Shown here: piece after piece, positions 1-8,636 of the stretch | How positions within the stretch are numbered: the stretch's first letter is position 1 | Layout: every line of letters begins with the position of its first letter | Assembly (NCBI GenBank): GCA_018813295.1 | Contig: JAHJBZ010000034.1 | Location: 1-44,143 of the forward strand | DNA: 44,143 nt | Direction of reading: 5' to 3' | Source: Patescibacteria group bacterium | GTDB lineage: Bacteria > Patescibacteriota > Gracilibacteria > UM-FILTER-43-11 | Translations under genes and position numbers: made by a program | Notes under the pieces: model-generated | The model's input: the letters and a program-made list of their open reading frames with translations, nothing else | The model's database searches: none | What the model was told of the DNA's origin: nothing

Positions 1-1181
1 GATTTCATGTGTTCAATAATTTTTGGTACAAGTTTCTCGTACTCCTCCTTTGAATATTGCTTGTTTAGAATGCAATAATTCCCCTTATGTAAAGATGCGC
101 AACCAAAGCAATTTCGTGAACTTGGGCACAAGACCGAATAGTAAATATCACTAACATTTTTCCATACATAGGCTGAAAAAAGTGTACGAATCGCCGGCAG
201 GCCATTTACAACAACTTCATAACCCAATTCCGTTCCTTGTAAGCCACAACCATCATAACAATCCTTTAGTGGGCCATCCCCCAAGAATATCCATTTGCAG
301 TCTTCTGCATTACTTGTATCAAAACATTCCTTAGAATTTTTACAATTTTTAATCGCATCGCCTGTTGAGTTTTCACAATTAATTATTTGAGCGAATTTCA
401 TTGGAAATTGTAAACGATGTTTTTTAAAAAATTCTCGTGCTTCTTGAATTCGGTTTAATGAATCTAATTTTAAATTACCTATTCTTTTCTCATAATCTGC
501 TTTTGAAAGTTGCTCGTTCATAAAGCAATATTCTTTTCCAACCAAATTTACGCAACCAAAGCAATTTTTACAATTTTGTGAGTTCTCACAAAATAGGCAT
601 TCCGAACAATTATTACAGTTCTTGCAATACTTGCTGCCATAGCAATTGTTTACATCCACACATGTATAACAAAGCTCACAGTCAAATGCCTGAAAACAAT
701 CAATACAATCCTTACAGCTCCAAATTGAATTACAATAATAGCAACTCTCATTGTCATTACTCGCATAAATTAGATAGCAGTCTTTATTGTTGTTGCAAAA
801 ATTTACATAATCGCTGTTAACAGCCCTATCTACTAATAAATCCAGCCATGGAACATCTTTTAATAATTCATCAAATTGCTCAAAAAATGGACGTGAAAAA
901 TCAAAGTCCCGGCCATAATCCAATGCATTCCATTTATCACTCCACCAAATATTTTTTTTATAAACTTTATATGGTTTATTAGGAGCTATCCAGGAAATAA
1001 TTGAATCACCGGAAAAATCACATTTTCGTTTATACAAACTGCGCTCATTTCGCCAGACCATTCTCCTTTGCAGCCGGCAATCCGGGCACAGGGTTGGTTC
1101 AGGTACTTTTACTTTTGCATAAAACTGACGATCGGAATCGGTTACTTCAAAGCCAGTGGTGCAGTTTTTACAATTTTTCAT
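1..1181 (-). CDS. Cysteine-rich CxxC-repeat protein A (partial, 3' end outside window)
   Basis: First 393 codons of a minus-strand gene that leaves the window at position 1. It starts with ATG at 1181, sharing one base with the stop of the upstream paralogue (TAATG), which suggests translational coupling. The N-terminus has two CxxC pairs (MKNCKTC, then LCPDCRLQRR), followed by the family block WRNERSLYKRKCDFSGD and a DFSRPFFEQF block. A central stretch has CxxC or NCxxC motifs every 6-12 residues. The first half ends in YCFMNEQLSKADYEKR, and a second Cys-rich half follows, ending near the window edge in YCILNKQYSKEEYEK. It is clearly paralogous to the next two genes. N-terminal zinc binding is inferred from CxxC pairs; the function is unknown. 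I recall similar proteins only from CPR genomes. Confidence 0.88.
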   Translation of the reverse strand, partial: MKNCKNCTTGFEVTDSDRQFYAKVKVPEPTLCPDCRLQRRMVWRNERSLYKRKCDFSGDSIISWIAPNKPYKVYKKNIWWSDKWNALDYGRDFDFSRPFFEQFDELLKDVPWLDLLVDRAVNSDYVNFCNNNKDCYLIYASNDNESCYYCNSIWSCKDCIDCFQAFDCELCYTCVDVNNCYGSKYCKNCNNCSECLFCENSQNCKNCFGCVNLVGKEYCFMNEQLSKADYEKRIGNLKLDSLNRIQEAREFFKKHRLQFPMKFAQIINCENSTGDAIKNCKNSKECFDTSNAEDCKWIFLGDGPLKDCYDGCGLQGTELGYEVVVNGLPAIRTLFSAYVWKNVSDIYYSVLCPSSRNCFGCASLHKGNYCILNKQYSKEEYEKLVPKIIEHMK

Positions 1182-2830
1182 TAATAGACTGTTTTAAGGT
1201 AGCATTCCTCACAATATATTTTTTCTGGACGATTCTCGCTGTATGTTGATACTAAATTCTCTCCACATTTCTGGCAATTTCTGTTATAAAGTCTGTTCTT
1301 ATTTCTAAGCTCTCTCCTTAGATAGTGACGTTCATCTGAATGCAAGTGAGGAATTGGAATGTTGTTGTTTCTGTAAAACTGTAATTCCTTTGGAATTATT
1401 TTATAAAGTCTTCCGGATTTTTCACACTTAATTGCCCAGTTTAAAATATCATCTGGGGTGTCGTTAATATTATCGGGCAACCTTTCAGCCGGTATAACCT
1501 TGTCGGACTCAGGAGGTTGTTCTGGGGTGTCATACCAAGTAAATCCTTCTTTTATAGCCTGGTCTTTTTCAAGCGGATAGTATTTTTGGGCTGTGGATTC
1601 ATTATACCCAAAGCATGAGAGGTCTTTACGAAGATATTGTCCCCACTCCCCTGTTTTTTTCATGTGTTTGATTATTTCAGACTTAAGCTGTTCATATTCT
1701 TCCGGTGAATACTGTTTATTTAAGATGCAGTATTTCTTTCTATTTACTCCAACGCAACCAAAACAGTCATTGGAATTAACTGCAATATCGCAATATAAAA
1801 GATTTGAAGAATCAAAAACAAAGTAGCTAAACATACAGCTTATTGAGCCAATAGTTGATGTTTCGCTATAGCAAAGTTCATTACCGTGCCCGACAAAAGA
1901 TGAATTAAATACATCTTTTGCTCCGTAAATTAATATACAATTTCTACAATCTTCACTTTTACCTGCATCAAAGCAGTTGATACAGTTTTTGGAATTTTTT
2001 ATATAATCACCTGTGCAGTTTTGGCAATTTATCTGATGTGAAAATTTAACTATACGATTACTGTGCATTTCACGGAATTTTTCAAATAATTCTTGTTGAT
2101 TTTTATACGATCCATTTATAATTTCCTTCTTTTTTTCAAAATATTCCTCCTTTGAATATTGTTTATTCTCTATGCAATAAGATTTATTGGAAAGGTTTAC
2201 GCATAAAATACACTCATTACAATTTGAACAATCACTGATGTAATAACAGTTTTTGCAGTTTTTTGAATCAAAAGCGAAATGGCATCCATAACTACCGATA
2301 ACATCCCCAATCATATAACAAAGCTCACAGTTGTTACTTATGTCAATATCAAGGGAATTCTTGTTTTTCATACACAGAGTGCCATAAAGCACATCCTCGT
2401 TGTAGTCTCCTCCGAATACTAAATAAGAGTTTTTGTTGTACACACACATGTTGCAGTATTCACTATTCTGACTGTTTACATTTACAGATGGTGGCCTTGG
2501 AACTTTTAGCTGTAATTCTTTTAATTGATCGAAAAACGGGCGGTTTGGATCGAAATCCTGACCATAAGAAAGTTCATCCCAGCTATCTCCATACCAAACA
2601 TCTGATTTGTAAATTTTGTAGGGTTTATCCGGGGCATAAATGGTGACTATTTTTTCACCTGTTGAGTCACATTTGCGTTGATAAAGAACTCTTTCATTCC
2701 TAAAGCAAAGGCGTGTTTTCTGATCACAGTCAAAACATAGGCCGGTTGGTTCAACTCCGAACTTTTGATAAAGCCGATTTTCCTCATCGGTTATTTCAAA
2801 CCCTGTGGTGCAGGTTTTGCAATTTGGCAT
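1181..2830 (-). CDS. Cysteine-rich CxxC-repeat protein B, unknown function
   Basis: A 549-residue protein with about 37 cysteines (near 7%). Order of parts: N-terminal CxxC...CxxC ribbon-like segment (residues 4-35), RNERVLYQRKCDSTGEK block (about 45-60), DFDPNRPFFDQLKEL block (about 93-108), first CxxC solenoid-like half ending at YCIENKQYSKEEY, second half ending at YCILNKQYSPEEYE, and a C-terminal second ribbon (CQKC...CEEC) at the last 35 residues. There is no signal peptide or membrane segment, so it is probably cytosolic. It lies 6 nt after gene C and overlaps gene A by one base, so the three form one transcription unit. Metal binding is inference; the fold could instead be a disulfide-free solenoid. 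I cannot assign a function. Confidence 0.9.
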   Translation of the reverse strand: MPNCKTCTTGFEITDEENRLYQKFGVEPTGLCFDCDQKTRLCFRNERVLYQRKCDSTGEKIVTIYAPDKPYKIYKSDVWYGDSWDELSYGQDFDPNRPFFDQLKELQLKVPRPPSVNVNSQNSEYCNMCVYNKNSYLVFGGDYNEDVLYGTLCMKNKNSLDIDISNNCELCYMIGDVIGSYGCHFAFDSKNCKNCYYISDCSNCNECILCVNLSNKSYCIENKQYSKEEYFEKKKEIINGSYKNQQELFEKFREMHSNRIVKFSHQINCQNCTGDYIKNSKNCINCFDAGKSEDCRNCILIYGAKDVFNSSFVGHGNELCYSETSTIGSISCMFSYFVFDSSNLLYCDIAVNSNDCFGCVGVNRKKYCILNKQYSPEEYEQLKSEIIKHMKKTGEWGQYLRKDLSCFGYNESTAQKYYPLEKDQAIKEGFTWYDTPEQPPESDKVIPAERLPDNINDTPDDILNWAIKCEKSGRLYKIIPKELQFYRNNNIPIPHLHSDERHYLRRELRNKNRLYNRNCQKCGENLVSTYSENRPEKIYCEECYLKTVY

Positions 2831-2836
2831 AGGGGG

Positions 2837-4369
2837 TTATTTTTTCCTAAATCTCACCCTCTCTTCATACCGCACTTCATGATGTGCGCGAGGGAGGGGT
2901 GCTTTAATTTTTTTAAGTAAACGAATTTCTTGTGGAATTATTTTAAATGGCTTTCCGGATATTGGGCATAAGAATACCGTTTCTATTTTACTATCTTCCA
3001 GATTGCTGATGTCATCTGGAATATTTGAAACGTCTTCGTAGTCCCCTGCTTCAACTTCTTGTTCTTCGCCATACCTCCAACCCATACTTTCGACCTCCTC
3101 TTTGGTAAAAGTATCGTAATCTTTAAATGCGCTATCGAGATAGGAGAATGTGGCGCAATCAAAAGGAAAAGGATTTCCGTAATAATCCCCCATTTTTTTG
3201 ATGATATCGGATTTTATTTCTTTATATTCCTCTTCTGAATATTCCTTATTTAGAATGCAGTATTTTTTATAACGTAGTGAAATACAGCCAAAACAATCAT
3301 TACAGCCCTGAAGAAATTCGCCATAACAGCAATCCTTGCATGTCCAACAGCCGACCACATTATGACAGTTGTAGGATTCCGTTGTGCTAACACAGCCACA
3401 GATTAGCTGGGAACCATCTACTATCGCATGACTATGAACAACATCTTTACAACCATTAGCCCCTACCCAGTAATACATGCAATCTTCAGCATCCTCTACA
3501 TCATAACAATGGTGACAATTTTTGGTGTTGATTAGGAAGTTACCAGTTGAATTTTCGGTATTAATCAGGCGTTTGTAGGGCTTGCCAGTGAGAATTTCTT
3601 TAACGAATTTATCCTTTAGATATGCGAATACCGAATGGGAATTAAAATTAATCTCATTCATTTTTTTCTCGTATTCTTCTTTTGATAATTGCTGATTGTT
3701 AATGCAGTATTTTTGATTGCGAAGACCATAGCTCATAAAACAATCACTGCAGCCCCGCATATCAAAACAGAAATTGCAGTTGGAAGAGTTATCGGTTAGA
3801 AAGCAAGCTCGACATCTATAGCAATTTCGGCAATCCACGCACTCAAAACAAAGTTCGGAGTCGTGTAGGTAGGCAGAATCGATGCAGTCGTGGCAGCCAA
3901 AAACACCGTGAGTATAATAACAGTCTTCGCAGCGATCAGCTAAAATATGCATGTAGCAATTTCTGTTCTTCTCAGCTGCATTACAGTAATCACAATTTTC
4001 GTTGTATGGAGCGAATATATTAACTCGCGGAGTGATTTTTGAAAGTTCTTTATATTGTTCAAAAAATGGTTTGTCTGGATCGTAATCCAGGTGCGGTGGT
4101 GTCCAGCCGTCTGATATCCAGTAGTCGTATTTGTAAACGGGAAAAGGATGTTCACTTTTATATACACTAATAATTCTCTCTCCTGAAAAATCACATGTTC
4201 GCATATATAAATTCCTCTCATTGCGAAGCCCTAAGCGCATAGCCAATCGGACTTTGGGACAGTATTTAGGTTCATTTATTTCCATTTTTTCAATAACCCG
4301 ACGTTCGAGTTCTGAAATCTCAAATTCTACGTTGGTCAGCTGGCAACTTGTCTTTACTTTGCTGAGCAT
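2837..4369 (-). CDS. Cysteine-rich CxxC-repeat protein C, first gene of the tandem unit
   Basis: About 510 residues with about 38 cysteines. I chose ATG at 4369. A TTG 24 bases upstream is in frame but falls inside the likely -10 box. The N-terminal CxxC pairs seen in A and B are degenerate here (single Cys in KTSCQLT and KYCPKV), while the block LGLRNERNLYMRTCDFSGE is intact. The middle has a dense CxxC ladder (CFECVDCRNCYRCRAC) ending in YCINNQQLSKEEYEKK. A second ladder ends in YCILNKEYSEEEYKEI. The C-terminus carries CPISGKPFKIIPQEIR and lacks the final ribbon of protein B. Being promoter-proximal, it is probably the most expressed copy. Function unknown. Confidence 0.9.
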   Translation of the reverse strand: MLSKVKTSCQLTNVEFEISELERRVIEKMEINEPKYCPKVRLAMRLGLRNERNLYMRTCDFSGERIISVYKSEHPFPVYKYDYWISDGWTPPHLDYDPDKPFFEQYKELSKITPRVNIFAPYNENCDYCNAAEKNRNCYMHILADRCEDCYYTHGVFGCHDCIDSAYLHDSELCFECVDCRNCYRCRACFLTDNSSNCNFCFDMRGCSDCFMSYGLRNQKYCINNQQLSKEEYEKKMNEINFNSHSVFAYLKDKFVKEILTGKPYKRLINTENSTGNFLINTKNCHHCYDVEDAEDCMYYWVGANGCKDVVHSHAIVDGSQLICGCVSTTESYNCHNVVGCWTCKDCCYGEFLQGCNDCFGCISLRYKKYCILNKEYSEEEYKEIKSDIIKKMGDYYGNPFPFDCATFSYLDSAFKDYDTFTKEEVESMGWRYGEEQEVEAGDYEDVSNIPDDISNLEDSKIETVFLCPISGKPFKIIPQEIRLLKKIKAPLPRAHHEVRYEERVRFRKK

Positions 4370-4392
4370 ATGAATAGTCTTTATAGGCTTCA

Positions 4393-4420
4393 ATTATGAC
4401 AAATATTTTCGACATGTCAA
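4393..4420 (-). promoter_or_regulatory. Promoter of the cysteine-rich operon
   Basis: On the minus strand, -35 TTGACA (4420-4415), 16 nt spacer, -10 CATAAT (4398-4393). Predicted transcription start is about 4386, giving a very short leader before ATG 4369. The -35 box lies in a near-palindrome (TTGACATGTCGAA) that could be an operator for the divergent TrmB-type regulator. Confidence 0.6.
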
Positions 4421-4439
4421 TCCTGCCCCCCTAAAAAGC

Positions 4440-4468
4440 TTGTATTTAAAGGGGAAACTTGGTAAAAT
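4440..4468 (+). promoter_or_regulatory. Promoter of the TrmB-type regulator gene
   Basis: TTGTAT (4440-4445), 17 nt spacer, TAAAAT (4463-4468), placed 35 bases before the chosen ATG at 4503. It is back to back with the promoter of the cysteine-rich operon, with GTCG/CGAC-containing partial palindromes (4474-4490) between them and the gene. Confidence 0.5.
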
Positions 4469-4502
4469 AAGTGTGTCGGAATTCGTCGACAATTCTAAAT
4501 TT

Positions 4503-5228
4503 ATGTATAAGATTTATTTACACTCATTGGGCTTCTCCGAAAAAGAAGCAGAAGTTTATCTGGCTTTAAATCAGTATGGCGCCTCCCCCGCTTCGACCCT
4601 TGCCAGGCTAACTAAGATTAAAAGGACATCTATGTACGATGTTCTTAATAGTCTTCTTAAGAAAAATTTAATCATAACTTATCAAAAAGGCTCTTATACA
4701 TATTATGCAATAGATGACGTTAATAAGATTTTGTATCAAGAAAGGGATAAATTGAGGCTTGCCGAATCCGTTGTTAACCAACTGCAAGAAGATCAAGGGC
4801 GAACAAGCGATATACAAGTAAATCACTATAAAGGTGAGGAGGGGTATCGTGAAATGTACGAAGATATTTTAAGAATTAAGCCAAAAGAACTTCTTGTATG
4901 GATTCATTTGGATGAGTTTTATCAGGCACTTGATCCTGTACGTGAAGAGGAATGGACGCAAGAACGCATCTCTAAAAAAATCTGGACCAGGCTTTTGATG
5001 CAAGACACCCCCCTTGCCCGCAAGTTTCAAAAAAAGGACCCGGATTCTTGCAGAAAAACTATACTTCTTCCAAAAAAATACATGTTTGCAACTACCTGCT
5101 TTTTATATGACGGACATATTCTTCTTTTTGACTCACATGAAAATATAACCGGAATTAGAATTTATCATCCGGAGTTTTATAAGATGCAGAAACAGATTTT
5201 TGAGATGAATTGGGAATTATTTGGTTAG
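4503..5228 (+). CDS. TrmB-family transcriptional regulator
   Basis: About 241 residues from ATG 4503; an upstream TTG at 4440 overlaps the probable -35 box and is rejected. The N-terminal 70 residues form a TrmB-type winged helix (LGFSEKEAEVYLALNQYG, then RTSMYDVLNSLLKK, then a TYYAIDD wing). A short helix links it to a C-terminal domain like the effector-binding half of TrmB proteins (REMYEDILRIKPKELLVWI... LYDGHILLFDSHENITGIRIY). These proteins are usually DNA-binding sensors of sugars or other small molecules. Its divergent position suggests it controls the cysteine-rich operon, itself, or both. The ligand is unknown. Confidence 0.85.
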   Translation: MYKIYLHSLGFSEKEAEVYLALNQYGASPASTLARLTKIKRTSMYDVLNSLLKKNLIITYQKGSYTYYAIDDVNKILYQERDKLRLAESVVNQLQEDQGRTSDIQVNHYKGEEGYREMYEDILRIKPKELLVWIHLDEFYQALDPVREEEWTQERISKKIWTRLLMQDTPLARKFQKKDPDSCRKTILLPKKYMFATTCFLYDGHILLFDSHENITGIRIYHPEFYKMQKQIFEMNWELFG

Positions 5229-5233
5229 GTTTT

Positions 5234-7663
5234 TTATAAACCCTCCTCAAAAGAACTCCATGATCTCCTTAAGCTATCCAAATATCTGATAATATTGCTA
5301 TTTGATTCATAAGATCCATTCCATTGACTTATTTCATTTCTGAGCAATTCAATTTCTCTTCTAATATATCCAATTTTTTCATTATATCTTTTATCATAAA
5401 GCCCCTCACTGCTTAACATAGTTTCAATTTCATCCAATCTGCTTGATATATGATCAACTTCAGAGTTAATGGCATTAAAATCTAGTGGCAATTGATCTTC
5501 AATATACGTTCCCAGAGAATAATTTCTTCTAGCACTGGTTACGTCATCGTATATCTTCATCATTTCAGCTGCCGCTTCATCGGTGAACTCATCCTCACCT
5601 GGCCTTCTTGCGAATAAGCATCTTTCTAATCTTCCTGTTTCCTTTTCATATACTGAATCAATAGCGAATTCAAAGCTGAATTGACCAAAAAAATCAACAT
5701 ATTCACCTTCCTTACTACCCATTATATCAATAGTGACAGCCTTTTCTGCCCCCCCCTTACACAATCTGTCTGGATCGTCGAATCTGTTAATAAGTTCCCA
5801 CATAAATCCTTGGTGTTTTTCTAACGGAAGAGCATCATACCTTCTTATAGCATATAAAAATTGTCTTATTCCTTCCCTGGCTCGCTGGGTTGAATATATT
5901 GTGTATTCCCTTTTTACTTCATGACTAGCCTGAGCGGCATTTATCCACTCTCCATATGTATCTATTCCTTCTTTTGCTACCAGGAATTTTCTGCCTTGTT
6001 TATCTATATGCCAATAAAACTCATACATATTATAGCCTCCATCTGCATAACTAAATTCACCTGAATAAAATACGCCAATGAAATTAAATTGTTTACGAGG
6101 CACACCCCATTCATTACGCCCACTTGTAGCCTGCGTATCTCTGTCATCTACTACAATATCTTCATCTGAATCTAATAATGCCTGGAAATCGTCTAAATTA
6201 GCGTAAAGATGTTCATATGGTCTGCCTAATTGCATGCCTTTATCAGTAAAAAACAAGTTATATTCATGAACAAATCTATCTTCATGGTCAATTCTACGGA
6301 AATGATTTCCCTGATAAATATCATTAAGGGCATCTTTATGTTCTAAGAAATATTTTTGTAATAACGGCCTAAGATCCTCCAAGGTATCAGGAGATAAATA
6401 ATAACGATTTCCAATATCTTTTAGTGATTTTTCTATAATTCCATTAAAAATTTCGAGATTGTGGCTTTTGTCTATTTCAACATGTGGCCCATCCATAAAA
6501 AATGCTACATCAGCCAATGCTTCTTCAAGATCATCAGTAATCATTTGTTCTCTTTTTTGTTCCTTTCTCTTTTCCATTTGCATTCCCGTTTGAACCAGTC
6601 CACCGCCTAATAGCAAAGCCAACACTGCAAAGAGCCCAAAGCGAGTTCTGGCTATACTCCTCATTTTTTTCAAAGCATAGTAATTTTCTTTTGTCTTTAA
6701 ATGCAGTGTTTCAAATCTTTTCCCTTTAAATAATTCGAAAAGATCGTACAAAGCTTTGATATTTCTATATCCACCATTTTCGCCTTTGATTATTTTAGTA
6801 ATTATCTCATCATAAACTCCTTGCCTGTCTACTCCACCATGAATAAAGCGGCCATGCAAAATGTCGGTTAAACGAATTGCTACTTCTACTAAAGCGTAAT
6901 GCTCTCTGGCTGAATTAGCATTATCAGATTCGCGCAATCTTGCCGGAACTGCATGCTTAAAAGCTGAAGCAAGGCGGTCATCATCTTCAGCTAAACCTTG
7001 TTGTACGGTTTTATAAAGCTTCCTAGCAATATCAAGTGAATTCGACTGCGGGCCTAATTCAATTTCTTCATCTTCTTGCATACCTAGAGCTTCTTCTATA
7101 TTAACTAATCCCGTCTCAAAATTAACAGAAGCATGCAACTGATTAAATAATTCTTGATGCAAAGGATCTTCTTCAATGTCCACAACTTCAATGTCATTTT
7201 TTCTTTTTTTAAATTGTTTGCGAGCAATTTTTTTAATTAATACTATTTCATCTTCGGGGAGCATTGCCTTCTTGACATCCTCAGGACCATTGAAAAGCTC
7301 ACTTAAACTCGGAGCAACAACAAATCGGGCTTTTTGACCTTCTTCTAAATGGCTAAACATAAAATCCAATGCGCCCGTAATAAATTCCTTTGTATAGATA
7401 TGACCATTGGGATTTCCCCACCCCATTAATTTCTGGACTTTTTCAGATGTTGCAGGGGGAATTACCTTGCCTATATAAAATGCATGATCTTCTGTTTTTA
7501 GCCTTAGGGGTTGTTCTTCTCCCTCATTATCTTCGCCTTTATTGGGTACTTTGTGAGATACATATTGATTATTTGCATCTAAGCGCAAAAACATATCCCG
7601 AATTGTATCAGGTAAAGGAATTGCTATTTTATCTGGCCCATGATGAGAGGGGTTTTCAGACAA
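5234..7663 (-). CDS. Large single-pass membrane protein, unknown function
   Basis: 809 residues starting at TTG 7663; no ATG or GTG in frame lies close by. Residues 1-340 look cytosolic and soluble, with a short charged linker (KKRKNDIEVVDIEED). One transmembrane segment (FGLFAVLALLLGGGLVQTG) lies near residues 341-360 and is followed by a basic, glutamine-rich stretch. The rest is mostly acidic and aromatic, with repeated DDRD/EDED-like patches. The last 80 residues look like a coiled coil (ISSRLDEIETML, IGYIRREIELLRNEI). I do not recognise a family. Its stop lies 5 bases from the end of the TrmB gene, so the two are convergent with no room for a separate terminator. Confidence 0.75.
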   Translation of the reverse strand: MSENPSHHGPDKIAIPLPDTIRDMFLRLDANNQYVSHKVPNKGEDNEGEEQPLRLKTEDHAFYIGKVIPPATSEKVQKLMGWGNPNGHIYTKEFITGALDFMFSHLEEGQKARFVVAPSLSELFNGPEDVKKAMLPEDEIVLIKKIARKQFKKRKNDIEVVDIEEDPLHQELFNQLHASVNFETGLVNIEEALGMQEDEEIELGPQSNSLDIARKLYKTVQQGLAEDDDRLASAFKHAVPARLRESDNANSAREHYALVEVAIRLTDILHGRFIHGGVDRQGVYDEIITKIIKGENGGYRNIKALYDLFELFKGKRFETLHLKTKENYYALKKMRSIARTRFGLFAVLALLLGGGLVQTGMQMEKRKEQKREQMITDDLEEALADVAFFMDGPHVEIDKSHNLEIFNGIIEKSLKDIGNRYYLSPDTLEDLRPLLQKYFLEHKDALNDIYQGNHFRRIDHEDRFVHEYNLFFTDKGMQLGRPYEHLYANLDDFQALLDSDEDIVVDDRDTQATSGRNEWGVPRKQFNFIGVFYSGEFSYADGGYNMYEFYWHIDKQGRKFLVAKEGIDTYGEWINAAQASHEVKREYTIYSTQRAREGIRQFLYAIRRYDALPLEKHQGFMWELINRFDDPDRLCKGGAEKAVTIDIMGSKEGEYVDFFGQFSFEFAIDSVYEKETGRLERCLFARRPGEDEFTDEAAAEMMKIYDDVTSARRNYSLGTYIEDQLPLDFNAINSEVDHISSRLDEIETMLSSEGLYDKRYNEKIGYIRREIELLRNEISQWNGSYESNSNIIRYLDSLRRSWSSFEEGL

Positions 7664-7687
7664 AGGATTTTTGAGTAATAGGCGTAT

Positions 7688-7717
7688 ATATTACATCTAT
7701 TTTTGGTATTTTGTCAA
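7688..7717 (-). promoter_or_regulatory. Promoter of the 809-residue membrane protein gene
   Basis: Minus strand TTGACA (7717-7712), 18 nt spacer, TAATAT (7693-7688). Predicted start is about 7680, 17 bases before the TTG start codon. Confidence 0.5.
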
Positions 7718-7783
7718 GCTTTTTGACGGCTTCTTTAAAACAAAAAGGCGGTTCAGATAAAATCTGAGACCAACAGTTAGTAA

Positions 7784-7868
7784 TGGTGCCCAGGAAAGGA
7801 CTCGAACCTTCACGCCGTGAGGCACTGGTTCCTAAGACCAGCGTGTCTACCAGTTCCACCACCTGGGC
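7784..7868 (-). tRNA. tRNA-Leu (anticodon UAG), CCA encoded
   Basis: 85 nt including the 3' CCA. The acceptor stem GCCCAGG pairs with CCTGGGC. The anticodon stem CTGGT/ACCAG holds the loop CTTAGGA, so the anticodon is TAG (reads CUA and other CUN codons). The long variable arm (TGCCTCACGGCGTG) is typical of a class II leucine tRNA, and the T arm has GGTTCGAGTCC. A TCAGAT/ATCTGA hairpin about 20 nt downstream could be a weak terminator. Confidence 0.95.
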
Positions 7869-7890
7869 ACAGGTATTGGATTGCCTATGT

Positions 7891-7919
7891 TTTATACAGA
7901 TTTCGGCTTAAAAAAGCAA
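7891..7919 (-). promoter_or_regulatory. Promoter of tRNA-Leu
   Basis: Minus strand TTGCTT (7919-7914), 17 nt spacer, TATAAA (7896-7891), about 22 bases before the mature 5' end at 7868. Confidence 0.5.
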
Positions 7920-7937
7920 GTATTTTATTATATTTTT

Positions 7938-7946
7938 TGCTATAAT
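7938..7946 (+). promoter_or_regulatory. Extended -10 promoter of the GyrI-like gene
   Basis: TGCTATAAT is a perfect extended -10 element 31 bases before ATG 7977. The -35 region is weak. Confidence 0.5.
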
Positions 7947-7976
7947 TCACACGCATTACAATTTAATTACAATACT

Positions 7977-8519
7977 ATGAATAAAATATTAAAAATTCTA
8001 ATTGTGATCGTTTTAGTTGTACTTGGGCTGCTCGCCTACATGGGCTTTTTTAATACGATTACATTTACCGAAGGTGAATCTGGGCCATACACCTTTGTGT
8101 ATGAAGATTTTGTAGGTGAGTATGCTGAGACCGGGCCGCTGTTTGATGAAATTTATGAATCACTTGTCGATAACGGAATTGAGACTGAATTGGGATTGGG
8201 AATTTACTATGACAATCCTGACGAAGTTGATGCTTCTGAACTTAGAAGTAGAGTCGGTTCCGTTGTAACGGAGGAGCAAGCTCAGTTAGCCGACGAAGCT
8301 GGTGTTCCTTATAAGATAATGACAGTGGATCCAATTAATGCAGTTATTACAGAGTTTCCATATAGAAATATGCTCTCTTACATGGTAGGCCCTATGAAGG
8401 TTTATCCAAAAATGACTGAGTATATTGCAGAGAAAGGATATGGAGCTGCACCTTGTTATGAACTTTATGATATGGAGAATAACAAGATTTTTTATATGTG
8501 TGAAATTGTTTCCAAATAG
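7977..8519 (+). CDS. Membrane-anchored GyrI-like small-molecule-binding protein
   Basis: 180 residues from ATG 7977; an upstream TTG would place the start before the promoter. One N-terminal membrane segment (ILIVIVLVVLGLLAYMGFF, residues 5-24) is followed by a domain that reads like the GyrI/SOUL-type effector-binding fold: GPYTFVYEDFVGEY, GIYYDNPDEV, a middle strand with VPYKIMTVDP, and a final MTEYIAEKGYGAAPCYELYD. Such domains bind small hydrophobic molecules. The anchor suggests it acts at the membrane. Assignment is from overall pattern only and is less certain than the membrane segment. Confidence 0.7.
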   Translation: MNKILKILIVIVLVVLGLLAYMGFFNTITFTEGESGPYTFVYEDFVGEYAETGPLFDEIYESLVDNGIETELGLGIYYDNPDEVDASELRSRVGSVVTEEQAQLADEAGVPYKIMTVDPINAVITEFPYRNMLSYMVGPMKVYPKMTEYIAEKGYGAAPCYELYDMENNKIFYMCEIVSK

Positions 8520-8635
8520 TGGCTCGAATGGTGGCTCGAATGGTGGCTCGAATGGTGGCTCGAATGGTGATCCACAATGCGAGCCACAGGAGCGGAGCGA
8601 CACGAGCTACAATGCGAGCCACAACTCGAAATTAT
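8519..8635. repeat. Intergenic word array: four 12-nt repeats plus complementary words
   Basis: Four head-to-tail copies of a 12-nt unit (GGCTCGAATGGT) are followed by two copies of the complementary word (ATGCGAGCCAC), one CGAGCTAC variant and ACTCG. The GTGGCTCG and CGAGCCAC parts can pair into hairpins between the GyrI-like and tatD genes. It could serve as a terminator or an RNA 3' end. No protein is supported here. Confidence 0.8.
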
Positions 8636-8636
8636 T

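Noticed and set aside
1001-1826. Plus-strand open frames opposite the cysteine-rich genes
   Set aside because: The minus-strand frames carry the conserved family pattern; the plus-strand ones have no recognisable feature.
7656-7862. Minus-strand open frame across the tRNA
   Set aside because: It reads through tRNA-Leu and has no protein features.
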